From Paenibacillus phyllosphaerae (GTDB lineage: Bacteria; Bacillota; Bacilli; Paenibacillales; Paenibacillaceae): a stretch of 64,000 nt of DNA. Of this stretch, positions 1-8,569 are shown piece after piece. The stretch lies in assembly GCF_014192105.1 (NCBI RefSeq), contig NZ_JACHXK010000006.1:1-64000 (forward strand), given 5' to 3'. The position numbers and the translations under genes are program-made. Numbering within the stretch: the stretch's first letter is position 1; each line of letters starts with the position of its first letter. Under the pieces are notes generated by a model, which did not search any database, was not told the DNA's origin, and worked only from the letters and a program-made list of their open reading frames with translations.

Positions 1-67
1 TATTAATGGTTACTTCCATTATACAACATTAACGCGGTGTCGTGTTAAATTCATTGAGCATAAGAAA

Positions 68-126
68 GGCTGTCGAGACTTTCTCGACAGCCTGACTGCC
101 TGAGCATGGCTCGGCAGTCTTTTTTT
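68..126 (+). terminator. tandem hairpins ending in a T-run
   Basis: Two back-to-back hairpins. The first has 10-bp arms at 68-77 and 83-92. The second has 7-bp arms at 94-100 and 113-119 and runs into seven T residues (120-126), a classic intrinsic terminator. It probably ends a gene lying left of the window. Confidence 0.85.
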
Positions 127-220
127 CGTGCATTTTGGGGCGTATTTACGATGGATGTATCGCGCGTGCTACATTAAAAGAGGCTCGTTACGATCTTGGC
201 GCGTGAACTTTTTTCGTTGC

Positions 221-284
221 AGGTTGAAATCAGATGTGTTATCATCATGTTAAGGGTTAACTCTATGTAAATGGTTTATATAAA
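221..284 (+). promoter_or_regulatory. possible promoter region and degenerate operator for the isomerase/oxidoreductase pair
   Basis: The stretch 221-253 resembles the operator at 15348-15376: AGGTtGAAAT, then a 4-base insertion, then a close copy of the TGTGTTGTCATCA block. Possible -10 hexamers are TATGTA (264-269) and TATATA (277-282). Spacing to the -10 does not match the two well-formed copies, so binding by the same regulator is only a suggestion. Confidence 0.3.
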
Positions 285-319
285 TGCAGGTTAGAGATAC
301 CGCAAAGGGAGTGGCAGGC

Positions 320-1111
320 ATGAAGCTAGGCATTATCGCGCAGCCGGTCGAGGAAAGCTTCAATCGGGCGCAGCGTATGGGATTGGAGTTCCTGGAGTTC
401 TGCATTAATGAAGGAAACGACGGCGAAGACTTCTACCGCAGCAGAGCGCAGATCAAGGAATGGATGCAAGTATATGGCCAGCAGATCGCCTCGGTCGGCC
501 GTTGGAAATCGGTCCGGATCGATCAGGAAGGCCGCGTAATTCCGAGCGAGCTCGAGATCTGCCGTAAGCTCATCGATACAGCCAGCGATCTCGGCTGCGA
601 GAATGTGGTCGTTGGATGCAATTACGTCGAGGAACGTTCCTATTACGAGAACTGTACGTCTGCCATTGCATTTTTCACCATGCTCATGGAGTATGCGCAA
701 GGCAAAGGGGTTCATATCTCCACTTACAATTGCCGTAAGGTGAATTTCGTCCATAATCCTGCAGCATGGACGATCATTCACGGCCATCTGAAGGAACTGG
801 GCATTAAGTTCGATCCATCGCACAGCCGTTATTTTGGCGGAGACTACTTGCAAGAGACGCTCGATTGGGGAGATCGGTACCGGCATGTCCACTTGAAAGG
901 TTCGATGATCGTGGGGGGCCAGCGCGTCGACGATCCGCCGGCAGGACTGGATCAGACCGATTGGAAGACGTTCCTGTCGCTGCTTCGCGTGAAGGGCTAC
1001 ACGGGCGGACTCAGCATTGAACCTCATTCTCCGGTATGGACAGGGGAGCTGGGGGAACAAGGCATTCAGTATACGATTCGCTATATGAACGAGCTTTTGT
1101 TCCGGGGATAG
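320..1111 (+). CDS. sugar phosphate isomerase/epimerase (xylose isomerase-like TIM barrel)
   Basis: A 263-residue protein of the AP endonuclease 2/xylose isomerase-like TIM-barrel family, whose members isomerise or epimerise sugars or are metal-dependent keto-sugar enzymes. Family-like segments include an early strand with LGIIAQPVEES, KFDPSHSRYFGG, a metal-site type HVHLKG near residue 190, and a late SIEPH. The start at 320 has a GGGAG ribosome site 9 bases upstream; an in-frame ATG at 284 overlaps the likely -10 and is rejected. It is 29 bases upstream of a Gfo/Idh oxidoreductase, a common pairing in inositol or unusual-sugar catabolism. The substrate cannot be told from sequence. Confidence 0.8.
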   Translation: MKLGIIAQPVEESFNRAQRMGLEFLEFCINEGNDGEDFYRSRAQIKEWMQVYGQQIASVGRWKSVRIDQEGRVIPSELEICRKLIDTASDLGCENVVVGCNYVEERSYYENCTSAIAFFTMLMEYAQGKGVHISTYNCRKVNFVHNPAAWTIIHGHLKELGIKFDPSHSRYFGGDYLQETLDWGDRYRHVHLKGSMIVGGQRVDDPPAGLDQTDWKTFLSLLRVKGYTGGLSIEPHSPVWTGELGEQGIQYTIRYMNELLFRG

Positions 1112-1140
1112 ATGATCGGATCGACCACTAAGGAGGCGGC

Positions 1141-2217
1141 ATGAGGATGGAGAAACTAAGATACGGATTGATCGGGGCAGGCAGCAATGCCGAGAAGAAA
1201 CATATTGCGGGTTACCGCGGTCTGCCACACGTCGAACTGGCGGCAGTGTGCGACGTGAATCCGGCTGCGGCTCAAGCACTGGCGGATAAATACGATATTC
1301 CGGCCGTCTACACGAATTACAGAGAGATGCTGGAGCGGGAGAAGCTCGATGTTGTAAGCGTATGCACGCCGAACTTCCTGCACGCGGAAATCTCGATCTA
1401 CGCGCTGAGCCAAGGCGTCAACGTTCACTGCGAGAAGCCGCTCGCCGTCAACGAAGCGGAAGCGCGCGAGATTCTGGCGGCCAGGCAGCGATCCGGTAAG
1501 CAGCTGATGGTTGGCTTGAACAACCGTTTTACGAACGAAGCGGTGTTGGTGAAACAGTATATCGACGCCGGTTTGCTGGGCGATATCTATGAGGCCAAGG
1601 CGGGCTGGATCCGCAGAAGCGGCATTCCCGGACGCGGCACGTGGTTCACGAATCGCGCGTTATCCGGCGGCGGCGTCATGATCGACCTTGGCGTCCACTA
1701 TCTGGATCTGGTGCTGTACCTCATGGGCATGCCGGAACCTGCCTACATCGCGGGGAACACCAGACAGACCTTTACGAACACCGATTCCCGCAATCGTAAC
1801 GGATACAAAGGCAATCCGGCAGGGGTATTCGACGTCGAAGACAGCGCGGTCGGCTTCCTGAAACTTGCAAACGGCGCATCGGTCAGCTTCGAATTCAGCT
1901 GGGCGTCCAATATTGAGCAGGATCGCGCTTACTATGAGCTGATCGGAACCAAAGGCGGCGTTAAATTCGAGAACGGCAAGCTCAGCTTGTTCACCGAGCA
2001 GTTCGATACTTGCATCGACATGCAGCCGAAGCTGAATCCGAACGTGAAGCGGCTGAATGAATTCGAGCATTTCACGGGCTGCATTCTCACCGGCCGTCAG
2101 CCTCTGGCGCCCGCGGAACACGGCGTCTACTTCATGTCGATCGTCGACGCGTTCTATCGGTCGGCAGCAGAGAATCGGGCGGTTACGTTCCAACCAAATC
2201 TAGTAGGCGCAAGGTAG
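1141..2217 (+). CDS. Gfo/Idh/MocA family NAD(P)-dependent oxidoreductase
   Basis: A 358-residue cytoplasmic dehydrogenase. The N-terminal Rossmann fold has the glycine motif GLIGAGSNA near residue 10, and the family signature CEKPLAVN lies near residue 100. The C-terminal alpha/beta substrate domain begins near residue 130 and contains GGGVMIDLGVHYLDL with the conserved His of the family's active-site region. An AAGGAGG ribosome site sits just before the ATG at 1141. Co-transcribed with the preceding isomerase-like gene, it probably oxidises or reduces a sugar or cyclitol. A paralogous pair in the same order sits at the right end of the window. Confidence 0.85.
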   Translation: MRMEKLRYGLIGAGSNAEKKHIAGYRGLPHVELAAVCDVNPAAAQALADKYDIPAVYTNYREMLEREKLDVVSVCTPNFLHAEISIYALSQGVNVHCEKPLAVNEAEAREILAARQRSGKQLMVGLNNRFTNEAVLVKQYIDAGLLGDIYEAKAGWIRRSGIPGRGTWFTNRALSGGGVMIDLGVHYLDLVLYLMGMPEPAYIAGNTRQTFTNTDSRNRNGYKGNPAGVFDVEDSAVGFLKLANGASVSFEFSWASNIEQDRAYYELIGTKGGVKFENGKLSLFTEQFDTCIDMQPKLNPNVKRLNEFEHFTGCILTGRQPLAPAEHGVYFMSIVDAFYRSAAENRAVTFQPNLVGAR

Positions 2218-2334
2218 CGGAAGAGGCCGAGTTATTTAAAGACGCAGGCGTTGCAGGGGCAGCGGGGTTGTGCTCGCACGGTTAGAGGGTTGAATTGCTC
2301 GAACTGGCTGATTCTTGGCTGAATAGGAATATAC

Positions 2335-2374
2335 AACGATCACTTGCCGATTCTATCGGGGGTGGTCGTTTTTT
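2335..2374 (+). terminator. intrinsic terminator after the first gene pair
   Basis: Imperfect stem from AACGATCAC to the complementary GGTCGTT, with an inner CCGAT/ATCGG stem, followed by a run of T (2369-2374). It separates the isomerase/oxidoreductase pair from the transporter operon. Confidence 0.75.
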
Positions 2375-2404
2375 GCGTTATGCGCCTGAATGACGTGATC
2401 GAAG

Positions 2405-2470
2405 AGGTCGAAATTGTGTTGTTACGAAGTCGAATACAGAGTAGTGAGGGGGACCGCATTTTTTTATGAT
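2405..2470 (+). promoter_or_regulatory. two-half-site operator and promoter of the permease/glycosidase operon
   Basis: An 18-base block, AGGTCGAAATTGTGTTGT (2405-2422), is followed by a second GTCGA half-site at 2429-2433, 22 bp after the first (2407-2411). A TATGAT -10 lies at 2465-2470, 32 bases from the start of the second half-site's last base. The same arrangement occurs before the binding-protein gene (15348-15413). The layout fits an AraC-family activator abutting a weak -35; the linked regulator at 13751 is the natural candidate. Confidence 0.65.
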
Positions 2471-2509
2471 GAATGTACAAACTTGCTTAAGACCGGAAGG
2501 AGAACCACT

Positions 2510-3478
2510 ATGACGACGAAAACGATCGCGTCCTCTGACACGCAGCAAGCGGTTCGGAAAACACGCCGCAAATTCAAACCTTACTTGCCGATCCTGGTGA
2601 TGATGCTTCCCGGCATGATCTACTTGCTCATCAATAACTACTTACCTATGTTCGGACTCGTCATCGCCTTCAAAGATATCGATTACTCAGGCGGGATCTG
2701 GGGGATCCTCGGCAGCGACTGGAACGGGCTGACCAACTTCAAGTTCCTGTTCCAAACGACGGACGCCTATATTATTACCCGGAACACGCTGCTGTATAAT
2801 GGCACCTTCATCGTACTCGGCCTGATCCTGTCGGTCGGCGTCGCGATTCTGCTCAATGAAGTGAAGAACCGCTTCTTCTCGCGGGCGTATCAGACGGTCA
2901 TCCTGCTGCCGTTCCTTATCTCGATGGTCATCGTGAGCTATCTGGTGTTCGGCTTCCTCGGCAGCGAGCAAGGTTATCTGAACAATACGATTCTGCCCAT
3001 GCTCGGTCTTGAGCCCATCTCATGGTACATGGAGTCGAAATACTGGCCTTATATTCTTACCATCGTAAGCCTGTGGAAGTCGGTCGGCTTCAACTGCATC
3101 GTCTATCTGGCTGCCATTATCGGCATCGATCAGGAATACTACGAAGCGGCGACTTTGGACGGCGCGAGCAAATGGCAGCAGTTCCGTACGGTCACGATTC
3201 CGCTTATCGCGCCGACGATCATTACGCTGACCTTGCTTGCCATCGGACGGATTTTCTACTCCGACTTCGGCTTGTTCTATCAAGTGCCGATGAATTCCGG
3301 CATGATCTACGATACGACGAACGTAATCGATACCTACGTATTCCGCGGATTGCTCGTCAACAACGATATCGGCATGTCCGCCGCGGCCGGCTTCTATCAA
3401 TCGATCGTCGGATTCATCCTGGTCATTCTATCGAACTACGCGGTTCGCAAATTCAGCAAAGATAACGCACTATTCTAA
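2510..3478 (+). CDS. carbohydrate ABC transporter permease, LplB type
   Basis: A 322-residue inner-membrane permease of the LplB subfamily. About six membrane segments begin with one near residues 28-50 (LPILVMMLPGMIYLLIN). The permease EAA loop is recognisable as EYYEAATLDGASKWQQF near residue 215, where the ATPase docks. The ATG at 2510 has a GGAAGGAG ribosome site; the longer in-frame start at 2414 lies inside the operator and is rejected. It heads an operon with a second permease and three glycosidases. No ATPase is encoded nearby; such systems usually borrow a shared MsmX-type ATPase. Confidence 0.9.
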   Translation: MTTKTIASSDTQQAVRKTRRKFKPYLPILVMMLPGMIYLLINNYLPMFGLVIAFKDIDYSGGIWGILGSDWNGLTNFKFLFQTTDAYIITRNTLLYNGTFIVLGLILSVGVAILLNEVKNRFFSRAYQTVILLPFLISMVIVSYLVFGFLGSEQGYLNNTILPMLGLEPISWYMESKYWPYILTIVSLWKSVGFNCIVYLAAIIGIDQEYYEAATLDGASKWQQFRTVTIPLIAPTIITLTLLAIGRIFYSDFGLFYQVPMNSGMIYDTTNVIDTYVFRGLLVNNDIGMSAAAGFYQSIVGFILVILSNYAVRKFSKDNALF

Positions 3479-3493
3479 GACGAGGTGAGATGC

Positions 3494-4384
3494 ATGAACA
3501 ACAATGACTCGAAACTATGGCAGTGGATCTCCCATATCTTGCTGTCTGTATTATGTATCCTGTGCATCATTCCATTCATCCTTCTGATCTCGGCTTCGTT
3601 CAGCACGGAGAATGACATTCTGACGGATGGCTACGGCTTCATTCCGAAGCACTTCAGCTTGGACGCCTACAATTACCTGATCGGCAACATTTCGACGATT
3701 GGCAAAGCTTATGGCATCACCGTACTCGTCACGGTCGTCGGTACGTCCGTGAGCCTGCTCATGACGGCTATGCTGGGTTATGCGTTATCCAAAAAGGACA
3801 TGCCCGGACACCGGATCTACGCTTTCCTCGTGTTCTTCACGCTGCTGTTCAACGGCGGTCTGGTACCGACGTACCTGGTCTACACGCAAGTATTCGATAT
3901 GAAGAATACGATCTGGGCGCTGCTCGTTCCGGGCCTGCTCATGAACGGCTTTAACGTCCTGCTGGCGCGCTCCTTCTTCATGACCGCCATTCCGGCGCCG
4001 GTGCTCGAGTCTTCGCGGATCGACGGCGCCGGGGAGTACCGGATTTTCTTCCAGATGGTCTTGCCGCTCGCGCTGCCTATTATGGCGACGATCGGTCTGT
4101 TCACCGGCATCATGTACTGGAACGACTGGAACAATGGCTTGATCTACATTACGAACCCGGATCTGTACAGCATCCAGATGCTGCTGAACCAGATTATGCA
4201 GAATATCGACGCGCTCAAAAACGCGAACTCCGCGTATGGCGCCGGTGCTGCCCAAGTAGAGCTGCCGGGCGAAACGGCTCGTATGGCTATCGCCGTCATC
4301 GGCACGCTTCCGATTCTCATCGCTTATCCGTTCTTCCAGCGCTTCTTCGTGAAGGGCATCGCAGGCGGCGCGGTCAAAGGCTAA
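3494..4384 (+). CDS. carbohydrate ABC transporter permease, YtcP type
   Basis: A 296-residue partner permease with about six membrane segments, the first near residues 10-33. The EAA loop reads ESSRIDGAGEYRIFFQ near residue 175. The C terminus has the subfamily ending PFFQRFFVKGIAGGAVKG. The ATG at 3494 follows a GAGGTGA ribosome site; the GTG at 3485 lies inside that site. It starts 15 bases after the first permease ends and should form a heterodimeric channel with it for oligosaccharide or glycoside import. Confidence 0.9.
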   Translation: MNNNDSKLWQWISHILLSVLCILCIIPFILLISASFSTENDILTDGYGFIPKHFSLDAYNYLIGNISTIGKAYGITVLVTVVGTSVSLLMTAMLGYALSKKDMPGHRIYAFLVFFTLLFNGGLVPTYLVYTQVFDMKNTIWALLVPGLLMNGFNVLLARSFFMTAIPAPVLESSRIDGAGEYRIFFQMVLPLALPIMATIGLFTGIMYWNDWNNGLIYITNPDLYSIQMLLNQIMQNIDALKNANSAYGAGAAQVELPGETARMAIAVIGTLPILIAYPFFQRFFVKGIAGGAVKG

Positions 4385-4414
4385 TCGAACTTGAACGCAA
4401 AGGGGAACCGATCC

Positions 4415-7255
4415 ATGCGCATTACGAATATGAAAACAAACCGAATCATCAATCCGCTCGGATTCGATCTAGGACAGCCTCGGCTGTCCTATGTGGTTAT
4501 GGATACGGCTGCGACCAAACAAATCGCGGCACAGATCGTCGTCGCGCTGAATGATACGTTCGACGATATCGTCTTCGACAGCGGCAAGAGCGAATCGATC
4601 GACAGTCTTGCTTACGAGCTTCCGGTTACGCTTGCGGCCCGGACCCGCTATTACTGGCAGGTGACCGTATGGGGGGATAACGGCGATACCGCGACGAGCG
4701 ATACCGCTTGGTTCGAAACGGCCAAGATGGAGGAAGACTGGCAGGCCAAGTGGATCGCGCCGGAGCTTGACCCCGAGATTCATCCCGTGTTGATGAAGAA
4801 CTTCCGCGCGGAAGGCGAAATTAAGAGCGCCAGAGCTTATGTGTGCGGCTTAGGTTTATATGAGATGGAACTGAACGGCCGCAAAGCCGGGAACGAATAC
4901 TTAACCCCGAATTTCAACGCCTATGACAAGTGGCTGCAATATCAAACCTACGATGTCACGGAACTGCTTGTAAAGGGAGACAATCAAGTCGAGATTGCGC
5001 TGGGCAATGGCTTATACAAGGGCCGCTTCGGCTTCAACGGCGGAGAGAGCGACTTCTACGGCGACCGGTTCGCCGCGTTATGCGAGATCGTCATCGCCTA
5101 TGCGGACGGAACGACGGCAATCGTCAGCACCGACGAGACCTGGCGGGCCAGGAAGGGCGCGATCCAGGCGAGCAACTTGTATGACGGGGAAGTGTTCGAT
5201 GCCACGTTCGCGGATACGAGCCGGTACGGCGTAACCGTTGCAGATATCGGATATGAGAAACTGACAGCGAGACTCAGTTTGCCGGTTGTGATCAAAGAGA
5301 GACTTACTCCGATCGAAGTCCTCCATACGCCGGCGGGAGAGACGGTGCTGGACCTCGGCCAGAATATGGTGGGCTGGGTAGAGTTCCGGACTCAAGCGCC
5401 GCAAGGGACGGAGATCCTTTTGCAATACGGCGAATTGCTGCAAGAGGGCAATTTCTATCGGGATAACTTGCGTACCGCACTGGCGGAATACCGCTTCATT
5501 TCGGACGGCGGCGAGCAGACGGTAAGGCCGCGTTTTACGTTCTTCGGGTTCCGCTATGTGAAGGTGTCCGGCTGGCACGGTGAACTGAAAGCCGAAGATT
5601 TTACCGGGTGCGTGCTGTATTCCGACATGGATACGACCGGGCATATCGAGACGAGCAATCCGCTCGTTAACCGTTTGTTCCTCAATGCGATGTGGGGTCA
5701 GAAGGGCAACTTCCTGGACGTGCCGACGGACTGCCCGCAGCGGGATGAACGTCTGGGCTGGACAGGAGATGCGCAAGTGTTCGCCGGGACGGCGACCTTC
5801 AACATGGATACGTACGCGTTCTTCGCGAAATACGGCTATGACCTGTGGCAAGAGCAGGCGGCTGCCGATGGCCGGGTACCGATGGTCGTGCCGAGCTTCA
5901 ACTTGAAAGAAGGCGGTTCTTCCGCATGGGGCGACGCGGCGACAGTCATTCCATGGACGGTCTATCTGCAATATGGCGATAAAGCCATCTTGAAGCAGCA
6001 GTTCGCGAGCATGAAGGCTTGGGTCGACTATATGAAACGCGCGGACGACGAATCCGGCGGGAAACGTTTGTGGACGGTCGGCTTCCACTTCGGAGACTGG
6101 TTGGCCTTGGACGGCGATGACCCGAATTCGCCGATGGGCGGCACGGATCGGGCGTTCATCGCTTCGGCTTACTATTGTTATTCCGCTGGGCTAGTGGCCA
6201 AAGCGGCACGTGCGCTCGGGAACGTGGAGATAGCGCAGGAATATGAAGAGCTGTCGAACGCGGTTCGCACCGCGATTCGGGAGGAGTATTTTACCGTAAC
6301 GGGACGGCTTGCCCTGCAGACGCAGACTTCCTACGTGCTGGCGTTGTTTATAGACCTCGTACCGGACGCGCACCGTGAAAGAATCGTCAGCGATCTGAGA
6401 GCACGACTGATGCGGGACAACAACCATCTGAAGACCGGGTTCGTCGGTACGCCATACTTATGCCGGGTTCTGTCGGATAACGGTTGCAATGATCTGGCTT
6501 ATACGCTGCTGCTGAACAAGGATTATCCGAGTTGGCTGTACGCGGTCACGATGGGAGCGACGACGATCTGGGAACGATGGAATTCCGTTCTGCCGGACGG
6601 CAAGATCAGCGGCACGGACATGAATTCGCTGAATCATTACGCTTACGGTTCGATCGCGGAATGGATGTACCGCGCAATGGCGGGCATTAATCCCGTTGAG
6701 GATAAGCCGGGATTCCGAGAGGTGAGACTCGCGCCGAAGCCGGATTACCGGATGAAATTCGTGAAGGCTGCGCTGGATTCCGCCTCGGGACGGTATGAGA
6801 GCGAATGGAAGCTGCAAGAAGACGGATCGTTGTCATTCCGCTTCGTGATCCCGTTCAATGCTTCAGCTTCCGTAAAATTGCCTGATGCCCTGTTGGAACA
6901 GGTCTCGGTCAACGGGAAGTTGCTGTCGGAAGCGGGATTGCCAGCCGAGCAGGTTGGACAGTCGGTGCATGTGACAGTCGTAAGCGGCACGTACGAATTC
7001 GGCTATATGCCGACGGAGCCTTATATCAAGTATTACAACGTTGATATGCTGATTAAGGAGCTCGTACAGGACGAGCGGACGCATGCGGCCCTGGCGGATT
7101 ATCTGCCTCAGCTCCTCGAGCTTCCAAGCATGTTGGCCCAGAATTCGCTCAGGGAACATGTGCACAAACCGTTCCTAAAGCTGTCGGCAGAGAAGCTCGA
7201 AGCGATCGATGTCCAACTGAAAGCCATTCAGATCGCTGTCGATTATGACAACTAA
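4415..7255 (+). CDS. alpha-L-rhamnosidase, GH78 family (first copy)
   Basis: A 946-residue glycoside hydrolase of bacterial rhamnosidase architecture: N-terminal beta domains, a Bac_rhamnosid-type core with an (alpha/alpha)6 barrel, and a C-terminal beta-sandwich. The GH78 acidic motif DCPQRDERLGWTGDA starts at about residue 439, and the second catalytic Glu lies in TTIWERW at about residue 720. No signal peptide is present, so it should act on imported substrate. The ATG at 4415 has an AAGGGG ribosome site; a TTG at 4391 is a weaker choice. A roughly 90-residue tail after the usual end is shared with the second copy at 8570, suggesting a common subfamily. Confidence 0.92.
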   Translation: MRITNMKTNRIINPLGFDLGQPRLSYVVMDTAATKQIAAQIVVALNDTFDDIVFDSGKSESIDSLAYELPVTLAARTRYYWQVTVWGDNGDTATSDTAWFETAKMEEDWQAKWIAPELDPEIHPVLMKNFRAEGEIKSARAYVCGLGLYEMELNGRKAGNEYLTPNFNAYDKWLQYQTYDVTELLVKGDNQVEIALGNGLYKGRFGFNGGESDFYGDRFAALCEIVIAYADGTTAIVSTDETWRARKGAIQASNLYDGEVFDATFADTSRYGVTVADIGYEKLTARLSLPVVIKERLTPIEVLHTPAGETVLDLGQNMVGWVEFRTQAPQGTEILLQYGELLQEGNFYRDNLRTALAEYRFISDGGEQTVRPRFTFFGFRYVKVSGWHGELKAEDFTGCVLYSDMDTTGHIETSNPLVNRLFLNAMWGQKGNFLDVPTDCPQRDERLGWTGDAQVFAGTATFNMDTYAFFAKYGYDLWQEQAAADGRVPMVVPSFNLKEGGSSAWGDAATVIPWTVYLQYGDKAILKQQFASMKAWVDYMKRADDESGGKRLWTVGFHFGDWLALDGDDPNSPMGGTDRAFIASAYYCYSAGLVAKAARALGNVEIAQEYEELSNAVRTAIREEYFTVTGRLALQTQTSYVLALFIDLVPDAHRERIVSDLRARLMRDNNHLKTGFVGTPYLCRVLSDNGCNDLAYTLLLNKDYPSWLYAVTMGATTIWERWNSVLPDGKISGTDMNSLNHYAYGSIAEWMYRAMAGINPVEDKPGFREVRLAPKPDYRMKFVKAALDSASGRYESEWKLQEDGSLSFRFVIPFNASASVKLPDALLEQVSVNGKLLSEAGLPAEQVGQSVHVTVVSGTYEFGYMPTEPYIKYYNVDMLIKELVQDERTHAALADYLPQLLELPSMLAQNSLREHVHKPFLKLSAEKLEAIDVQLKAIQIAVDYDN

Positions 7256-7273
7256 CGATTAGGAGTGATTGCT

Positions 7274-8539
7274 GTGAATACGAACTTTCCGAAGGACTTT
7301 ATCGTAGGTTCCGCGACGGCTGCGTATCAGGTGGAAGGCAATAATACGAATAGCGATTTTTGGGCAGAAGAACATGCGGAAGGTTCTCCTTATGCGGACA
7401 AATCCGGCGATGCGATCGACCATTACCGGCTGTATCGGGAAGATATTGCGCTTATGGCGAGCCTTGGATTGAAAGCGTATCGCTTCTCGATCGAGTGGGC
7501 GCGCGTGGAACCGGCGCCCGGGCAATACTCGAAGTCGGCGATTGCTCATTATCGGGATGTGCTGAACGCCTGTTACGAATACGGTCTTACTCCTTTTGTG
7601 GCGATGCATCATTTCTCGTCGCCGCAGTGGCTCATGCGGTTCGGCGGATGGGGCAGCGAAGATACGCCCGAACGGTTCGCGAACTATTGCGAATTCGTGT
7701 TCCGCGAGATTGGTGATCTCATTCCGTACGTGCTCACCTTTAACGAGGTGAATCTGCCGGTCATGCTTCGCGAGGTGTTCAGCAATATCGGGCTGATCCC
7801 GCCGGTCGGCATTGCCGGAAAGGCATGGGCAGCGCCCAAATGGAGAGAGTCTGCGGCACAACTGTGCGGTACGACCGTAGATCGTTACATCACGTTCCAT
7901 ATGATTTCGGACGAGAAGAAGATCGAATTGCTCAAGGATGCGCATCGCCGCGCCAGACAAGTGATCAAGCAACTGCAGCCGGACACCAAGGTCGGGCTGT
8001 CCATGGCATTGTCCGATATTCAGTCCGTTCCTGGCGGGGAAGAGATCGCAGCTGCGAAGTGGCAGCAATATTTTGAACAATATTTGCCGGCGATCGAGGG
8101 TGATGATTTCTTCGGTCTGCAAAATTATACGCGTGAAGTATATGGTCCGGAAGGCCGGATGAAGCCTGAACCGGATGCCGAGCTGACCCAGATGAAATAC
8201 GAGTATTGTCCCGAAGCGCTCGGGCAAGTCCTTCGCAAAGTCGCGAAGTCGATCAAGCTGCCGATCTTCATCACAGAGCATGGCGTAGCTACGGATGATG
8301 ACGAGCGACGCGTCGAGTTCATTCGGCGCGGACTTCAAGGCGTGCATGCATGCATCGAGGATGGCATTGACGCCAGGGGCTACCTGCACTGGACGACGTT
8401 CGACAATTTCGAATGGAATGCGGGCTATTCCATGCGCTTCGGTCTCATTGCGGTTGACCGCGCAACGCAAGAGCGACAGGTCAAGGAGAGCGCGCGCTAC
8501 TTAGGCCGATTTGCCGAGTCGAAGACGCTGGAAGGTTAG
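7274..8539 (+). CDS. glycoside hydrolase family 1, beta-glucosidase-like
   Basis: A 421-residue cytoplasmic retaining beta-glycosidase. The N terminus has the GH1 signature FPKDFIVGSATAAYQVEG. The acid/base Glu is at about residue 158 in TFNEVN, where the family usually has TFNEP. The nucleophile Glu is at about residue 335 in ITEHG, usually ITENG. Near the C terminus DNFEWNAGYSMRFGL is typical. The GTG at 7274 follows AGGAG by 9 bases. It sits between two rhamnosidases, so it may remove the glucose left after rhamnose is cut from a rhamnosyl-glucoside. Aglycone preference cannot be inferred. Confidence 0.88.
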   Translation: MNTNFPKDFIVGSATAAYQVEGNNTNSDFWAEEHAEGSPYADKSGDAIDHYRLYREDIALMASLGLKAYRFSIEWARVEPAPGQYSKSAIAHYRDVLNACYEYGLTPFVAMHHFSSPQWLMRFGGWGSEDTPERFANYCEFVFREIGDLIPYVLTFNEVNLPVMLREVFSNIGLIPPVGIAGKAWAAPKWRESAAQLCGTTVDRYITFHMISDEKKIELLKDAHRRARQVIKQLQPDTKVGLSMALSDIQSVPGGEEIAAAKWQQYFEQYLPAIEGDDFFGLQNYTREVYGPEGRMKPEPDAELTQMKYEYCPEALGQVLRKVAKSIKLPIFITEHGVATDDDERRVEFIRRGLQGVHACIEDGIDARGYLHWTTFDNFEWNAGYSMRFGLIAVDRATQERQVKESARYLGRFAESKTLEG

Positions 8540-8569
8540 AAGTCGCTATCTAAGAAGGGAATGAATCGT

